From Leucosporidium creatinivorum (Eukaryota; Basidiomycota; Microbotryomycetes; Leucosporidiales; Leucosporidiaceae), in NCBI GenBank assembly GCA_001600635.1, contig BCKL01000014.1:572202-636201 (forward strand): DNA of 64,000 nucleotides, written 5' to 3'. Each line of letters starts with the position of its first letter. Position 1 is the first letter of the stretch. The notes under the pieces were generated by a model. The model was not told the DNA's origin. It saw only the letters and a list, made by a program, of their open reading frames with translations, and made no database searches. The position numbers were made by a program, and so were the translations under genes. This document shows, in pieces, positions 20,801 through 33,126 of this stretch.

Positions 20801-21136
20801 GAAGGCTCGAGCTGATCTCCCCTCATCTCGATGCGCTCTCTTGTGGGCGAGTAGGCTATGAAGTCACTCGTAGATATCAGTATTTCGAACTAGTGAGAGC
20901 GACCAGTATTGCTCTCAGAGGATTCCGAGCCAGCAGGTTCCTGCGCCGAGCAAGTAAGAAGCGCCGAGCTCGTTCCTTCGCCCGCCTCGCAGCCAGTGGA
21001 TCTAGTGTAAGATGTGAGAATACAGATCATCTGAACTATGTAACTAAGGAGGCCCCAACAAATTCCCCATTCTACAAACGCCGCCTCGAGCCTGATAGCC
21101 CCCCAGACGAGACCGAGCTTTGAAGAGCTCGGATTT

Positions 21137-23327
21137 TTAACGACCGATAAACCTGCGCTCGGCGTAACGGAGAGGAGGGTAGGTGCTGTGGAGGGAGAGT
21201 ACGAGAGTCAGCTCGAGATCTGTGGATGAGGGCAGCGAGACGAGAGGACGTACATCGCAGTGAAAGCGGCGGCGAGCTCGAATCCGATGTCTCCGCCGAA
21301 CATTGGGTTGCCGATGAGGCGGCCCAAGATGCCTACGTAAAGGACCTGAGCCATACCGAAGACGGCGCCCATGGCACCGAAGCAAAGGGCGACCATCGCA
21401 GCGAAACCGTAGGGGAGAGCGCTGAGGGTGTTGTAGGCGTCAAGGTCATAGCCGGACTTGAAGGAGCCCCTCCTGAAGATGTAGTGCTCCTCGATCAGGA
21501 TGGTGGAGTAAATGGCGAGCCAGTAACTGAGGATGACGCTAGAGGAGAGGAGGGGAGAAGGTCAGCGAGAGCTCGGCGCCGACGAAGCTGGGACCGAGCG
21601 AGTCCGAAGAAAGCTCACAGCATGTTGTCGAGAATGGACTCGAAGGACGAAGCACCGACGATGGCGAGGGCGATGTAGATAGCGGTTCCGATGATGACGA
21701 GGAAGATGCGAGGGATGGACTGGGCGTACTTGCCGAACGCCTGAAAGGTGAGGGCGAACGAGTACATGTTGGGGATGTTGTTGGCGACCTGGACGAGAGA
21801 GAGTGAGGGGTTAGCTCGACCGCAGAAGGAAGATAAGAGGAAAGCCGCTGAGCAGCTCGACCGAACTCACGATCGAAAGGGCGAGGATGACGAGGAGGAA
21901 GCGTCCAAAGCCTCCCATGGGACCGATGAGAGGAGCACCGAGGAGTCCTCCGAGCTCATGCGACTCGTAGGCAGCCTCCCAGGTGGATTTGGCGGCGAAA
22001 GTGGACATCATGGCGGCGCCGAGGCACTCGACGAAGATGAGGGGAAGGTTGAGTCCAATGTAGGTGTAGGTGAAGACCTTGACCTTGGAGCTGTCGGAGG
22101 GGAAGTTGACCGTGTAGTCGGCGGCGAGCGAGGTCCATCCGAGGGCGAATCCAGCAATGGTTCCGCCGAACGAGAGGCAGCTGGCGGCGGTGGCAATGCC
22201 GGGAGGGCCCATGGAAGCCGACATGTCTACGCAGGGAAGTGTGTCAGATCTGCTGAGCTCTGGCGGCGAGCGCGAAAGGCCACGTACAAGGAGCGGCCTG
22301 GCCGAGCATGATCAAGAAGATGATGAAGACGGGGATGGAGGCGTAGCGCTCGAAGGCGTGCACATACTTGTAGCCGAAGAGGGCGACAAAGAGGGTGATG
22401 ACAGCGATGATGACGATTCCCACCGCGATAGGTAGCTCGTGCGAAGTGGAGACGGCGCGGAGAGCTTGGGCTCCGACGATGGTGTTGATGGTCGACCATC
22501 CGATGCAGGCCTGTAGGAAAGCACCGAGTAAGTATGCTGTTGCCAATCGAGTGTACCGAATCCCAGAGCGCATCACGGCTGCTCGGCCTCGCAAATCAGA
22601 GGAAGCCAAGGCAACCTCGACAGCCGGCGCCGAAGTCGAGGGGAGGCAAGGCAGGAGTCGACTCACGATGCAGTTGAGGAGGATGGGCATGTAGATGCCG
22701 ATGATTCCGAACGAGTAGCGACCAAGCATCATCTGACGAAGGCCAGTCTGGGCTCCCCATGTCGAGAACAAGGCGACGGGGATGGTGCAGAGCAAGTTGA
22801 AGAAGACGATGACCAGGCAGGCGTCGGTGAGGCCCATGCCAAAGATGGAGTTTCCTAGTGTACCAAGCGAGAAGGTGGAGCTGTACAGGCGGCGAGGTCA
22901 GCGATTTGAATGGGGGAGCAACGACCTCGGCGAAGACGGACATGGTCAAATTGGCTGAGCACCACAGGAAGCCGGAGTCCATGATGGTCAAGTGCTGGCG
23001 GTCGTCCTCAGGGATACGCTCGACACCTCTGCAAGTCGTGTGACCAGCGTTAGCATTGTGGAGAGGGCGCGCGACGCGAGATAAGAAGGCGTACCCAACT
23101 TCCACTCCAAACTTGTCGGCCCATTTCACACAGTCCCAGAGCTGTAGAGTATGGGTGGGTTAGCCAGACTCCTCGCGCGTTACGCCCGGCTCACGCACCT
23201 TGCCTAGGATGCCCCCTTCGCGTCGAACTCCATCGTTGGCCTCGACGACGGCGCTAGCTCCCCTCCTCTGTTGAGGAATGGGTCCCTTCTCCTCATCCTT
23301 GGCAATAGAACCTTCAGTAGACGACAT
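21137..23327 (-). CDS. FCY2: Purine-cytosine permease, NCS1 family (Fcy2-like)
   Basis: Plasma-membrane proton symporter for cytosine and purines. Start ATG at 23327 (MSSTEGSIAKDEEKGPIPQ). The hydrophilic N-terminus has the family motif GVERIPEDDRQHLTIMDSG, followed by FLWCSANLTMSVFAE. Membrane segments with NCS1 signatures follow: STFSLGTLGNSIFGMGLTD, STWGAQTGLRQMMLGRYSFG, NTIVGAQALRAVS, SFGGTIAGFALGWTSLAADY, PMGGFGRFLLVILALSIVANNIPNMYSFALTFQ and SVILSYWLAIYSTILIEEHY. The C-terminus is YPPLRYAERRFIGR with TAA at 21137-21139, the usual end of Fcy2 relatives. About 500 residues, roughly eight introns. It is divergent from the cytosine deaminase gene, so uptake and deamination of cytosine are encoded side by side. 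Confidence 0.92.
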
Positions 23328-23935
23328 GGCTGCTGAGGAGTGAGCGATAGAGGTGATTGAGAGGAAGGAAAGAGAGATTGCAGGGCGAGGAGGAATTTCC
23401 TTCGTCGCGAAGCATGCGGTCCCCGGCCTCGCCTGGGCCTATCTGGCTTCCTCGCAATGCCGTCCGAGGTTTCCGTGCACCTTTACAGCAGGAGAAAGGT
23501 TGATACGCGCCGTACCCCGCCAGATTTACACGACCCGTCTTGAACCGCTCCGAACGAGCTCCTACCCCTCGTTACCCCTTTCACCTCGGCGCTGGCTCTG
23601 GGGCAGATTGGCGCTGGCCGCTTCCTCCGCGCTAGCTCGCAATCAGGCTACCGGTATCTTTTGGAACTACAGACTCCCTCAGCCGTGTCTGCGAGGCTAT
23701 TCTGTAGGCGAACGACGTGCGGAAAGTTCACGTTCGAAGGACCGGCGGCTCGGAGGGCGTAAGATATGGGCTTGCACGGCTCGGGAGTGCTCGTGAGGCT
23801 CCAGGAGCTCAAGGAAAGCTATCATACACGTCTAGAAACTCTCTGTACTTCAACAGCGCGTCGCGACATCACCCTTTGTAATGTCAAAAGCTCAGCGTGC
23901 TTCTTACTCTCCGCCTTCTACCTGCTCGTTCAATT
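23328..23935. promoter_or_regulatory. Divergent FCY2-FCY1 promoter region
   Basis: 608 bases separating the permease start (minus) and the deaminase start (plus). Open frames across it are without family support. Shared regulation by nitrogen or pyrimidine supply is plausible for such a pair, but no specific binding site was identified. Confidence 0.5.
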
Positions 23936-24738
23936 ATGCTCGCTCCCGCTACACAAGTCAAGACGCCCAAGACGGAGACTCCTCTGGAGAAGGATCTGCA
24001 AAACATCAAGAGCGCTGTGCTGCAGGGCCAGCTTGGATTGAGCGAGGGAGGAGTGCCCATTGGAGCAGCTTTGTTCAAGAGCGACGGTACATGCCTCGGC
24101 GTTGGGCGCAACAGGAGGGTGCAGCAGGGTAGCGCGATTCGTCATGGAGAGGTGAGCCTTTGTCTCGAGCTACAGGGGCCGCGAGAGCTCAAGTTGACCT
24201 CCTTCTCGCTCGCTAGACTGACTGCCTGGAGCTCATTGGAGTACGCGAGATGTCGTAACAGGTGCAGAACCACTCTAACCTACCCTCCGTGCTCTAGCGA
24301 CTCCCTGCTTCCGTCTACAAGGACTGCACGTGAGCTTGATCTCTCGCGCCCGAACTTCTCTGCTCGCCCGCTCACTGGCTTCCTCTGCAGCATGTACACC
24401 ACTCTCTCGCCCTGCACCATGTGCTCAGGAGCCATGATTCGTGCGCCGAGCTCATGACTCGCTATTCGGCGCCGAGCTGACCCCCTTCTTCGCTCGCTCA
24501 GTCTACGGCATCAAGCGCTGCGTGATGGGTGAGAACGAGACCTTCGTCGGTGGCGAGGGCATCCTCCAGGCGCACGGTGTCGAAGTTGTGAACCTCGATC
24601 TTGACTCGTGCAAGGAGTTGATGAAAGCCTTCATCAAGCAGTCGCCCGAGATCTGGAACGAGGTGCGCCGAAGCTGCTTCCTTGCGCCGAACTCGAGCTA
24701 ATCCCACTCTCACCGGCCAGGACATTGGAGAGGAGTAG
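23936..24738 (+). CDS. FCY1: Cytosine deaminase
   Basis: Zinc hydrolase converting cytosine to uracil and ammonia in pyrimidine salvage; also the activator of 5-fluorocytosine. Start ATG at 23936 (MLAPATQVKTPKTE); about 170 residues. Exons join as HGE|TDCLELIG|RLPASVYKDCT|MYTTLSPCTMCSGAMI|LYGIKRCVMGENETF and end WNE|DIGEE with TAG at 24736-24738. The zinc site is complete: HGE (His and catalytic Glu) and PCTMC (two Cys). GGVPIGAALFKSDGT, the GENETF segment and the DIGE end match the yeast enzyme closely. Five introns. It sits head to head with the permease FCY2. Confidence 0.95.
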
Positions 24739-26036
24739 AGCAATACTGCAGTGAACTTGAGGTGACCTGAGCGCATCTCGAGGGCTGACGAGCTGCCAGT
24801 CGACTGCCTTATTGCTGCTCGGCGCCTCTTCGCCCAGCGCGACTCAGCGCGTCTCCCTGCGACGCCAACCAGGTCCTCGACACCCCATCGCCGCTGTCTC
24901 CGCTCCCCACCTCCCCTGCGATACCACGTCACGCTCCCTTCCCCGCCGCATCGTTTCCCGTTGGCCGAAGATTCCGTTGATGGGCATCCCTCCGCCATCT
25001 CCTCGTCCGCTCTCTCCGCGAGATCAACGCCAAATCGTCAACTGATCGTCAGAGCTTGGTATCCCCCGTCTTTTCCGTCCCAGCATGTCGAGACGCTTGA
25101 CCGTCTCTTTCCGCCCGAGGTTCTCGCGGGAGAGGCGGGGGGAAGGGGGAACAGCTCTTCGATAGCAGAAGATCGCCTGCAGAGCTAACCAAGGCTCCCC
25201 AAGTCGTACTCCTTCGCCTCCTAGCTACAGCACTTCCGCTCCCGAAGCGCCAGCATCCCCAAATCTGACCCGCGCTGAGACGCCGAGCTCTCGCTCAGGA
25301 GGGAAGCGCTTCTTGACACAACGGAGGCCGGGGGAGGCCAAGGGTAGCTTCCTGACAGCAGAGGAACTCATCTTGAAGGCTCCTGGTACACCTTCCTCCG
25401 CCCTTTAGCTCGTCTTCAATGGCTCAAGCTCCCGTCGACTCGGCGAGGCCTCGGCAACAGGAAACTGGCTGGGGAGGGGCGAATAGACGTCCAGGGGGAC
25501 GGCTGTAGGACACGTCGGGCTCTGAAGGTGTAATGCAGTCACATCTAATAGCCTCGAGTGCAGTCAAGGGGTGATCTCAGGCAAGACAAAGTTTCGGCGG
25601 GGGCAGCAGCGAGCACTGGAGGCTGGCAAGGAGGAGGAGGCTTGCGCTGTGATGGAAGGCAGCTTCGGAGGCTGAAGTAGTACACCGAGAAGAAGTCCAC
25701 TGTTCGACCATCTTTCTACCCCTCTGCAGCATTGCAGAGGCTTGCAAAGCCGGAGAAAGGGTCAACGAGGCTCACCTTCCCCCTCCGGAGGCCTGAGGTC
25801 GAAGTCTCACCTCTCGGCGCCTTCATCACTCTTGTTCGCTTGGCTGCGTGTTTTGGTATTGTGGAGAGTAGTGTGACCTCTCTCTTCTTCCTACCACTAC
25901 CTCCCTGCCGTGCTCGCCTGCTCCGCCAAACGCCCTGCGCCGAGCTTCCGACCCGCCAGCCGCCGCTTCTTCTACCAATTCCAAACGAGCAAGTCGTGTG
26001 CTCCGGCGACGACGAGAACAACAAAGGAAGCCTAGG
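24739..26036. other. Long intergenic stretch, 1.3 kb
   Basis: Between FCY1 and the hypothetical gene at 26037. Several short open frames exist, but none has a credible motif or consistent splice signals. Some C/T-rich segments may belong to the 5' leader of the downstream gene. No repeat or RNA gene was recognised. Confidence 0.4.
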
Positions 26037-27155
26037 ATGAGCAACTCGCCTCCAGCAACACCTTCCCTCAGAGGCCATCAGCGCAAACGGTCTCTGAAGG
26101 AAACCCTCGCCGCCCCTTTCCTTCGGCGCTCGAAGTCGGGCGCCTCGCTCCTCCCACTGCCGGAACCAGCTCAACGCTCGTCAACACCGCCACCCCTACC
26201 GCAAAAGGAGCTCTTCGAAGATGATGATAATGATGAGGCGATCCTGCACATTGTCAGTCGACCCAGGGAGGTGCAAGCGCCATCGCATCCATCGCCGAGC
26301 TCCTCCTGCCGAGCAGCTCGCCTTCCCGGATCTCTCACGGCCCCACCAGGTTCCCGAAACGCCAGCAGTACATCTTTCCATCCTTCATCTCAACCCCCTC
26401 GGACCCCCTCGCCTTCCCGCCCTCTTCCCCTTCACCGAGCGCCGAGTTTATCGCCTTCAAGGCCTCCTCGCCGTCGGCCTTCCCATTCGCAAACTTCGCC
26501 TTCCCTCGGCAGCTCTCCGCCCTCGAGCTACATCGATCTCTACTCGGACGACTCCGAGTCCGATGCCTCCTCAGACGACGAGGACGAGGAAGAGGACGAC
26601 ATCGTGGCCCATCCTTTCCGAGTCGCCTCGGCGCTCCTCCTGTTCCCTCTTCCTCCGCCTCGCTCTCCTCCAGTAACCCCAGCGAAGTCCAGAGGGACCA
26701 TTCGACACCTTCTACCGCCCATTGCCCTCAGTGAAGGATTGGGACTAGGGCCGGCGTTCGAGTTGCTCTCGAGGGCGAGGAGGTTTGAGGAGGAAGGATG
26801 GGCGAGGGAGGAGAATTTGGAAGAGCAGAACGACGCGGACCTGAGGACACCACCACTCTCGCCCACCCTCACCAATCACCTCGCCGACTTCCGCCTCTCT
26901 TCTTGCTCCTCCTGTGCCTCTTCATCACCGAGCACTCCCACCGCTTCGCCCTTCCTCAACATCGACAGCCCAGAGCTCGTCTCAGCATCAGAGAACGACA
27001 GGGAGGACGACTTCAATCGACGACTACGGGCGCTCGAGTGCAGAAAGAGGGAGCGGAGGGATAGCTGCACGGCGTCGAAGCTCACGCCCGAGCAGAGGCT
27101 GGCGAGGCGGAGGAGCGTCGATGCGCTGTTCTGGAGGTGTAGTCTCGACGAGTAG
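26037..27155 (+). CDS. Hypothetical Ser/Pro-rich disordered protein
   Basis: Single-exon gene, unusual in this window. ATG 26037 (MSNSPPATPSLRGHQRKRS), stop TAG at 27153-27155, 372 codons. The protein is rich in Ser and Pro with many SP/TP sites, candidate targets of proline-directed kinases. A strongly acidic block (SDDEDEEEDD) lies near the middle. It is followed by a more ordered segment (VAHPFRVASALLLFPLPPPR ... LSRARRFEEEGWAREE) and a basic C-terminal helix (NRRLRALECRKRERRDS, LTPEQRLARRRSVDALF). No membrane segment or signal peptide. Not recognised; the long in-frame ATG-led frame with C/G-ending codons supports that it is real. Confidence 0.7.
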   Translation: MSNSPPATPSLRGHQRKRSLKETLAAPFLRRSKSGASLLPLPEPAQRSSTPPPLPQKELFEDDDNDEAILHIVSRPREVQAPSHPSPSSSCRAARLPGSLTAPPGSRNASSTSFHPSSQPPRTPSPSRPLPLHRAPSLSPSRPPRRRPSHSQTSPSLGSSPPSSYIDLYSDDSESDASSDDEDEEEDDIVAHPFRVASALLLFPLPPPRSPPVTPAKSRGTIRHLLPPIALSEGLGLGPAFELLSRARRFEEEGWAREENLEEQNDADLRTPPLSPTLTNHLADFRLSSCSSCASSSPSTPTASPFLNIDSPELVSASENDREDDFNRRLRALECRKRERRDSCTASKLTPEQRLARRRSVDALFWRCSLDE

Positions 27156-27675
27156 ATATATGTTGTATTCCTGTTGTCGAAGTAGAGGTGTTCCGTACCC
27201 TTTGGCGAGCGACGAGGCGAATCCCACCTCGGCTCGTTTCCGCTCGCTCTCTACTCGGCCTCGGTTGTCGAAAATTGCGAACAGAGAAGTGTGAAAAATG
27301 CAATCTACAGAGAGAGACGGGGAAGAGTAGTACTCCAGCGATCTGAAGCTGTCTGTGTGGTGTGGGAAAACGGCGCGTGCGAGTGGATGCGAAGGGGGTG
27401 TAGAAGGAAGGAGTCGAGACAAGAGCGTAGAGCGCCGACGAAGCGGCTGGCTGGGTGATAAGACGAATAGAGGCGATAGCGAGAGAGAAGGGGAGGTGTA
27501 TACAGAGGCCGATCGTCCTTCTTGGGACGAGGCGGGTTTTGGATGGAGGGTTAACGAGTTGGCTGTGGAGGGAAAGAGGTCAGTTTCGGGCGACGAGAAG
27601 AAGGCGCGAGAGCTGACGCACGAACTGAGAGTAACGAAGAGCAGGAGGAGAGGAGTGAAAAGGGTCCGTGATAGG
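27156..27675. other. Convergent 3' intergenic spacer
   Basis: 520 bases between the stop codons of two converging genes. No coding feature is supported; it contains their 3' untranslated regions. Confidence 0.4.
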
Positions 27676-30600
27676 TCAAACGACTGTTGAGGGGGAACAA
27701 GGGTCAGCGACAGGTTCGGCGAAGAGCTGAGCTTGACTGAGACGAACAGAAGTGTGTGAGTTGGCGCGACGAAGGATGGACATCCATCTCTTCCATCTTG
27801 AACGAGTTGAGCTCCTCCTTGATTTGCTGTGTAGTCGAACGAGGTGAGGTCAGCTCCTCGCCCTTACGTCGCTTATCTCGAGGACCTTTCACACTCACCT
27901 GCGCCAAAGTCGGCGTCAACCGATTGCACGTCGCGGGCTCAGCCCTACGATCATACACGTTTGCCGGCCAAGTCGTATGGACCGACAAGTTCTGCGCGAA
28001 AGCGATCCTCCTGCCCGACCCGCCGGGAGCCGAGGCGGAGCGAATAGGATGCTGCTTGCTGCCGAACAGGCTGAGTGTCGGTGCGGAGACGTTCATCTGA
28101 GGTTGCGAGTAGGGGCTGGAGGAAGAGGAGGGGTTGCTGGAAGATGGAGGAGGGACGCGGTGGGAAGGGTTGGAGTTGGTTGAAGGAAGTTGGGTGTCGG
28201 AGCGAGGAGAGGTGGCGGAAGGGACGAGGCCGTCGACTTGCGCTTCAGAGGGGATCACGTTGACGAGGGCGGCGTTGTGGGGTGAGCCGGGTCGGCCTTG
28301 CTGCTGGGGAGCGTCGAAGGAGGCGGCGCGGGTGCGAGGGAAGGCAGGCTTGGGGAGGGCGTAGTCCTCCTGGCGGTAGGATCCGGCGCCTGCAAGGGAG
28401 AAGGCCAGAGGTCAGCCATCGCCGCAGGAGGGACCGAGAACGATGAACGCCGACTCACCCTTAAGGATACCTCGAACGCCCCTGTAGTCCTTGCGATGGT
28501 TGTTCTCCAACACGCTCGGCTCGTACTCCTCCTCGCCAGCCACACCAGCCGCTGGTTCTCCCTCCTGGTAGCTCGCTCCGTAAGCAGCGTAAGCCGGCTG
28601 CGCGAGGACCTCGACGCCGGGAGCAAGTCCATCGTCCTCGTGGTAACCAGCGGCGCTGTTCGACCTCGAGTATCCTCCCGCCTCGCGAATAGACGACCCA
28701 TCGGCGATAGAGCTGGCATCATCCCCAGCCGCTCCTCCCTCCTTCTTCGATCCTCCGAATCCCCACTTCCTTCCCTTCCCTTTACTCTTCTTCTCCTCCT
28801 TCTTCCCATCGAGCATCTTGCCACTCCTGATCGAAGCGGCATCCGACTCGCCCCTTGCATGCACGGTGAAGCTCCGCTCATTCCGCTGCCTCTCCGCTTC
28901 GGCGGCGGCAGCGGCAGCCTCCTGCTCGGCATATTGCTGCTGGTGCTTCTTGGCGAGGGCAGCGGCGGGGGACATGCCGTTGACGCGAGAGGGGGATTCG
29001 ACCTCGGCGGTAGCGTGCGAGACAGCTGTGGCAGCCAGAATCCCCTTCCTCTTGTCCTTCTTGAGTTGCTTGAGCTCCTCCTTGGTCGGCGTGGAAGGAT
29101 CCTCCTCCTTGTCCTTGCTCTTGAACGCCCTGCTGAGCGACATCATCGAGTTGCGACGAGCGATCTTGCCCATGTTGCCAAGCTTGCGGATCATGACTGA
29201 GGCGGAGGAGACGGTCGAGGAGATGGAGAGGTTGTCGCTCGAGCCATTGAACTTGCCGTTGAACATGCCGAGGCGGCGTCCCGAGGTCGAAGGAGGGGGG
29301 CGAGTCGAGCCCGAAGTCGAGGCGGCGGAGGAGGTGGGACCCATGACCGATGCTGACGAGCTGGCGAGGCGAGGGTGACCGTTGGGTGCTCCGCTGTCGG
29401 TCGAGCTCGCGCTGTCGACCCTCCTCCTCTCCGCCGCCTTGGGTCCTCGTCCGTCCAACTCTCCCTCCGACAGCGCAGGCGTCGACGACCCTCCGAACGC
29501 CTTCTTAAACCTGCTCTTCATCCCCTTCTTATCCTTCTCTTTCCCCTGCACTCCTCCCTGCAGCACACCAGCCGAGTTCGGCGCAATAGTCGCTCCCGCC
29601 GTATCGTCCGAATCCTCGTCCTCCTCTTCCCTTCCCGCTCGAAGCGTCCCCGGCGTACCAGGCCTCTCGAGCTCGCTACTCGGCCTCGACGAGCCGTGCG
29701 AGACGACGCTAGCGGCCTGCTGGTACTGCCTGCTCAGAGGGCTCGGCTTCTTGCCGTTGAGGCCTTGGACCGGGGTCGCCGACCGAGCAGAGTCGAACGA
29801 CTCTCCTCGACGAGAGGAGGAACCGCTGGAGGAGGAGTATTGACGAGAGTGGGGTTCGCGGGATGAGGAGGAGGAGGAAGTCGATTGTTGGCTTTCGGTG
29901 CGGGTGCGGGAGGTGGGAGGGAGAGGGACGGTAGCTGGAGGAGGAGGGGTCGAGCGAGCGGAAGGAGGTGTACGTCCGCCGGTGCCGGTCGAGGAGCCGA
30001 CGCTGGTGGTGGAGGAGTTGCCGTGCTTGGTCGAAGAGGCGCCGGTGAAGGCCGAGGAGGAGGAAGAGCTCGAAGCGACAGGCGAGGGGGAGGGCTGCTT
30101 GCCGGGGAGCGGAGGGAAGTTGTGCGCCGCGAGAGCGGAGGAGGCCGACTCGTTGCGTTGGTGTTGGGAAGAGGAGGACGAGCCCGAAGGGTTGTGGGTC
30201 ATCGCCGAAGAGGTCGGCGCACGAGGGTGCGAAGCGGAACGTCCGCTCGCGTCGTGGTCGCCCTTCGCTCCGCCTCGTCGGTACGGGTGGTAGCCCTCGC
30301 GACTGTTCTCCCTGCCCTCGACGCTGCCCGGTGGTGTAGGATAGCCGTGGCCGAATTGGGGCAGCATGGCGCCGGGAGGAAGAGCGGGACCTCCGCCGAC
30401 GTTGGGAAGGTACTTGGTGTGGAGGGTGGGCGAGGGCGATGGAGGGTACGGAAGAGGCGAGGTGTAGTAGGTAGGCGAGTGAGAAGGTGGGGCGGGACCG
30501 GAAGTTGCGCGTCGGCGAGCTTGACCTGCGAAGGGAGGGGAGAGGCGTTAGCGTGTTCTACTCGTCCTCTGCTCCGAGGTCCGGCCTCGTCGTCCTCCCG

Positions 30601-31583
30601 CATCGTTATCTTGCTGCACCTCGCCAGCACCGAGCACTTTCTCCACCTCGCCGCTATTCCAGACTCTCGAGAGACGCAAACAGCTCTGCGACCGAAAGCG
30701 AGGACTCACCCTGCTGCTGCTGCTGCCAATCAAACGCATGCCCCTGCTGCTGTTGCTGCTGCTGCTGATTCCTCATCATCTCCATCTGCCACTGCTGCTG
30801 CTGCAAATGCGCCTGCTGCACCAACCTCGCCTGATGTTGACTCTCGGCGCTGACTGCTGATGTCCCCGCCTGAGCTCCAGGTGCGCTGAAGCCTGGCGAG
30901 TAAGGACCGGGCTGGTAGCCCAGGGCTGCTCCTGGTCCTCCAGCAGCGGCGTGAGGATGAGGCGAAGGGATGAAAGGGTATTGAGGGTGAGGGAAGGCGT
31001 GAGGGGCGGCTGAGAACGCTGGATGATGGCCGACGAAGGAGGGGTGTTGGGGGTGATGGGATTGGTGGTGTTGAGGGTATTGCTGCACTCCTACAAGGCC
31101 GTTCGGGACGGGAGGAGCCGACTTGGGTCCTTGAACGAGGTGTACGGGAGGGAGACGGGGCAGGGACCCTGCCGAGGAGGAGGCGGACGACGAGGCCGAG
31201 AGGGTGTGTTGGTGCTGCTGCTGGTAAGGCGAAGGGGAGGGGGTCGAGCTGGAGCGTGATGGTGCAGTCGACCGATTGCCCACAGCTGGCGGTAAAGGCG
31301 AGACGGAGCGCGATGTAGCTAGCTCAACAAACGGCGGCGCGCTCGGGCTCCTTCCTCCAGCCATGGTCTGGGGCAATGAACGCGCCTGCTGAGCTGCAGG
31401 ACTGGTCCCTCCCGATCCTCCGAGCGACTGTTGCGACCCTTGCCGCCGTGCTGCTCCTGTAGGGAGCGTAGGCAGCGCGCGAATCTGTGCGGGGGTTGCT
31501 GGGTCTGACGACGAGGAGCGCGAGAAGCCTGGCGGTGCGGCGCCGTAGCTGGTGGGCGATAGACTGGGCGAAACGAGTGCCAT
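27676..31583 (-). CDS. BNI4-like protein phosphatase 1 scaffold
   Basis: Very large, mostly disordered protein (about 1,150 residues). Start ATG at 31583 (MALVSPSLSPTSYGAAPPG), which could extend upstream. Its N-terminal third is rich in Ser, Pro, Gln and His with polyQ. The middle has many Ser-rich blocks and a basic RKLGNMGKIARRNSMMSLS segment. The C-terminus carries the conserved fungal module: an RIAF motif (RVxF-type PP1 docking), then TTWPANVYDRRAEPATCNRL and TPTLAQ|QIKEELNSFKMEEMDVH, ending SRQLTHFFV (TGA at 27676-27678). This resembles the C-terminal PP1-binding region of Bni4/Afr1-type proteins. Those proteins target PP1 and chitin synthase to the bud neck. About four introns. The N-terminal two thirds cannot be aligned by eye. 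Confidence 0.65.
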
Positions 31584-33126
31584 CGTCTTGCTGTAGCTTG
31601 ATCGCGCGCGAGTCGAACCGAGAGCGGGCGGAAGAGAAGGTGCTAGCGAGAGAGCGAGAGGGTCAGCACGCGGAAACTGCGACCGAGGCAAGATGCAGAA
31701 CTACTTCGGAGAGCAAGGGGACGTACCTAGTAGTAGTAGCTACTTATCGCGAAGCAGTTGGGCTGCAGAGCGAGGTGGAAAAAGCGCTTCCTTTTGGAGC
31801 GAGCGAGAGGCCTTGCTGCGAGCGAGCGTGTTCGACCTTCGAGCGGGCTCTTTGGGCGTAGGAGGAGGATTACAGCTGCTGTGAGGTAGCTGTAGGGGTG
31901 TATGATCAAGTCAGTGCGCTGTTCTGCTTGATTGGCAGACGTTGGCGGAGGCGAAGAGACGGGTGGATTGGGCTAAGAGCTTGGGCGGGTTGCGTCTGAG
32001 GGCAGGCAGGGAGAGGTGCAGGCGAGGATCGTATCGGGCTACAGAAGGGCGTAGAACTCACTGTGGAATATAGCGGATCTAGTTGGAACGAGGCAGAGAG
32101 GCGAGAGAGAAGAGAGAGGCCGAGGAGAGAGGGAGAGAGGCGGTAGGGTCGATGGCTGAGGGGATAGGCCTGTACCGCGAGGGAGGGCGATGTCCTACAG
32201 CTGCTCTAAGGGGGCGAGAGCAGTGAGGTACAGAAGAACGAAAGGGCGGAGGAAGAGGAGCGGAAGGAGAGGGAGAGGAGGAAGGAGCAGGCGTAAAGGG
32301 GAGACACAAGCAAGCAGAGGCTCGACCGACTCGCAGTTTCGGTCTTCTGTAGTTCATTAACCTTGACTTTTTCTTCGCTCTATCCATTTCTAACCTCTTG
32401 TTCTACACCCTACACTCTTTGCTCTCTCTGCAAATCACTCACAATCAACCCCCTTGCTCCCCAGCCGAGCCCCCTCAGCTCGGCGCTAGGCGCTAGCCCA
32501 GAGAGGAAGTTGGACCCCAGGCTCTTGCTTATCCCCGCCTCTGGGCGCGCTCTTCATTTCTCGCGTCGTCTGGGTACAGCAGCGTGGCATCTCCTTCCTC
32601 GTTCACTTTCGCCGAGCAGTCGAGAGAGTGACGAGCCGAAGACGAAGGGGCCCGAGCAGGACCGCCGAGGCTACGAGGACGACGGACATTGCTGGTGAGC
32701 GGGTCTGCAATGTACCAGCTACTACCGCTCAGCTGTAACATCCCACCTACCAGCCCTCCTCTTCGTCTGTCCCTCGCCAAGCCATCGCCGAGCAGTCACC
32801 TTCGCCGTCGCCACACCTCGCCAACTGCTGCTGTAGTTAATGGCTTACAAGAGAATGAGGCTAGCGGGGGGTAAGCAAGAAATGCACGTTATATGGGAGG
32901 GGCTAAAACGAGGTCCTTGACTGGCGGGACCATGAGATGCGAGGAGGGGGGAACGAGGTAGGAGGAGTGGAGTCGTAGAACGAGAAGAGGACGGGATGGC
33001 GAACTAGGTGCAAGAACGAGAAGCGAAAGGAAGATAATGAAACGAAGGTGGGTAGATGAATGAGTGGTAATGCTTGATCGTATGTGTACAGCGCGGCGAG
33101 TCGTCGTCCTGCTCGGCGTCGGCGAA
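31584..33126. promoter_or_regulatory. Upstream region of the BNI4-like gene, 1.5 kb
   Basis: Long stretch between the BNI4-like start and the 3' end of the phosphatase gene, both on the minus strand. The part nearest 31600-32100 is purine-rich on the plus strand, as in a long C/T-rich fungal 5' leader. Possible leader introns are seen around 31640-31730. No protein or RNA gene is supported. Confidence 0.4.

Noticed and set aside
15938-21136. Inverted repeat as terminal repeats of a DNA transposon
   Set aside because: The enclosed genes are a zinc-finger gene with a full host-like intron structure and RPS29. No transposase, target-site duplication or terminal motif was seen at 16046 or 20800.
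29885-30853. Plus-strand frame of over 300 codons
   Set aside because: Arg/Gly-rich shadow of the BNI4-like gene on the other strand.
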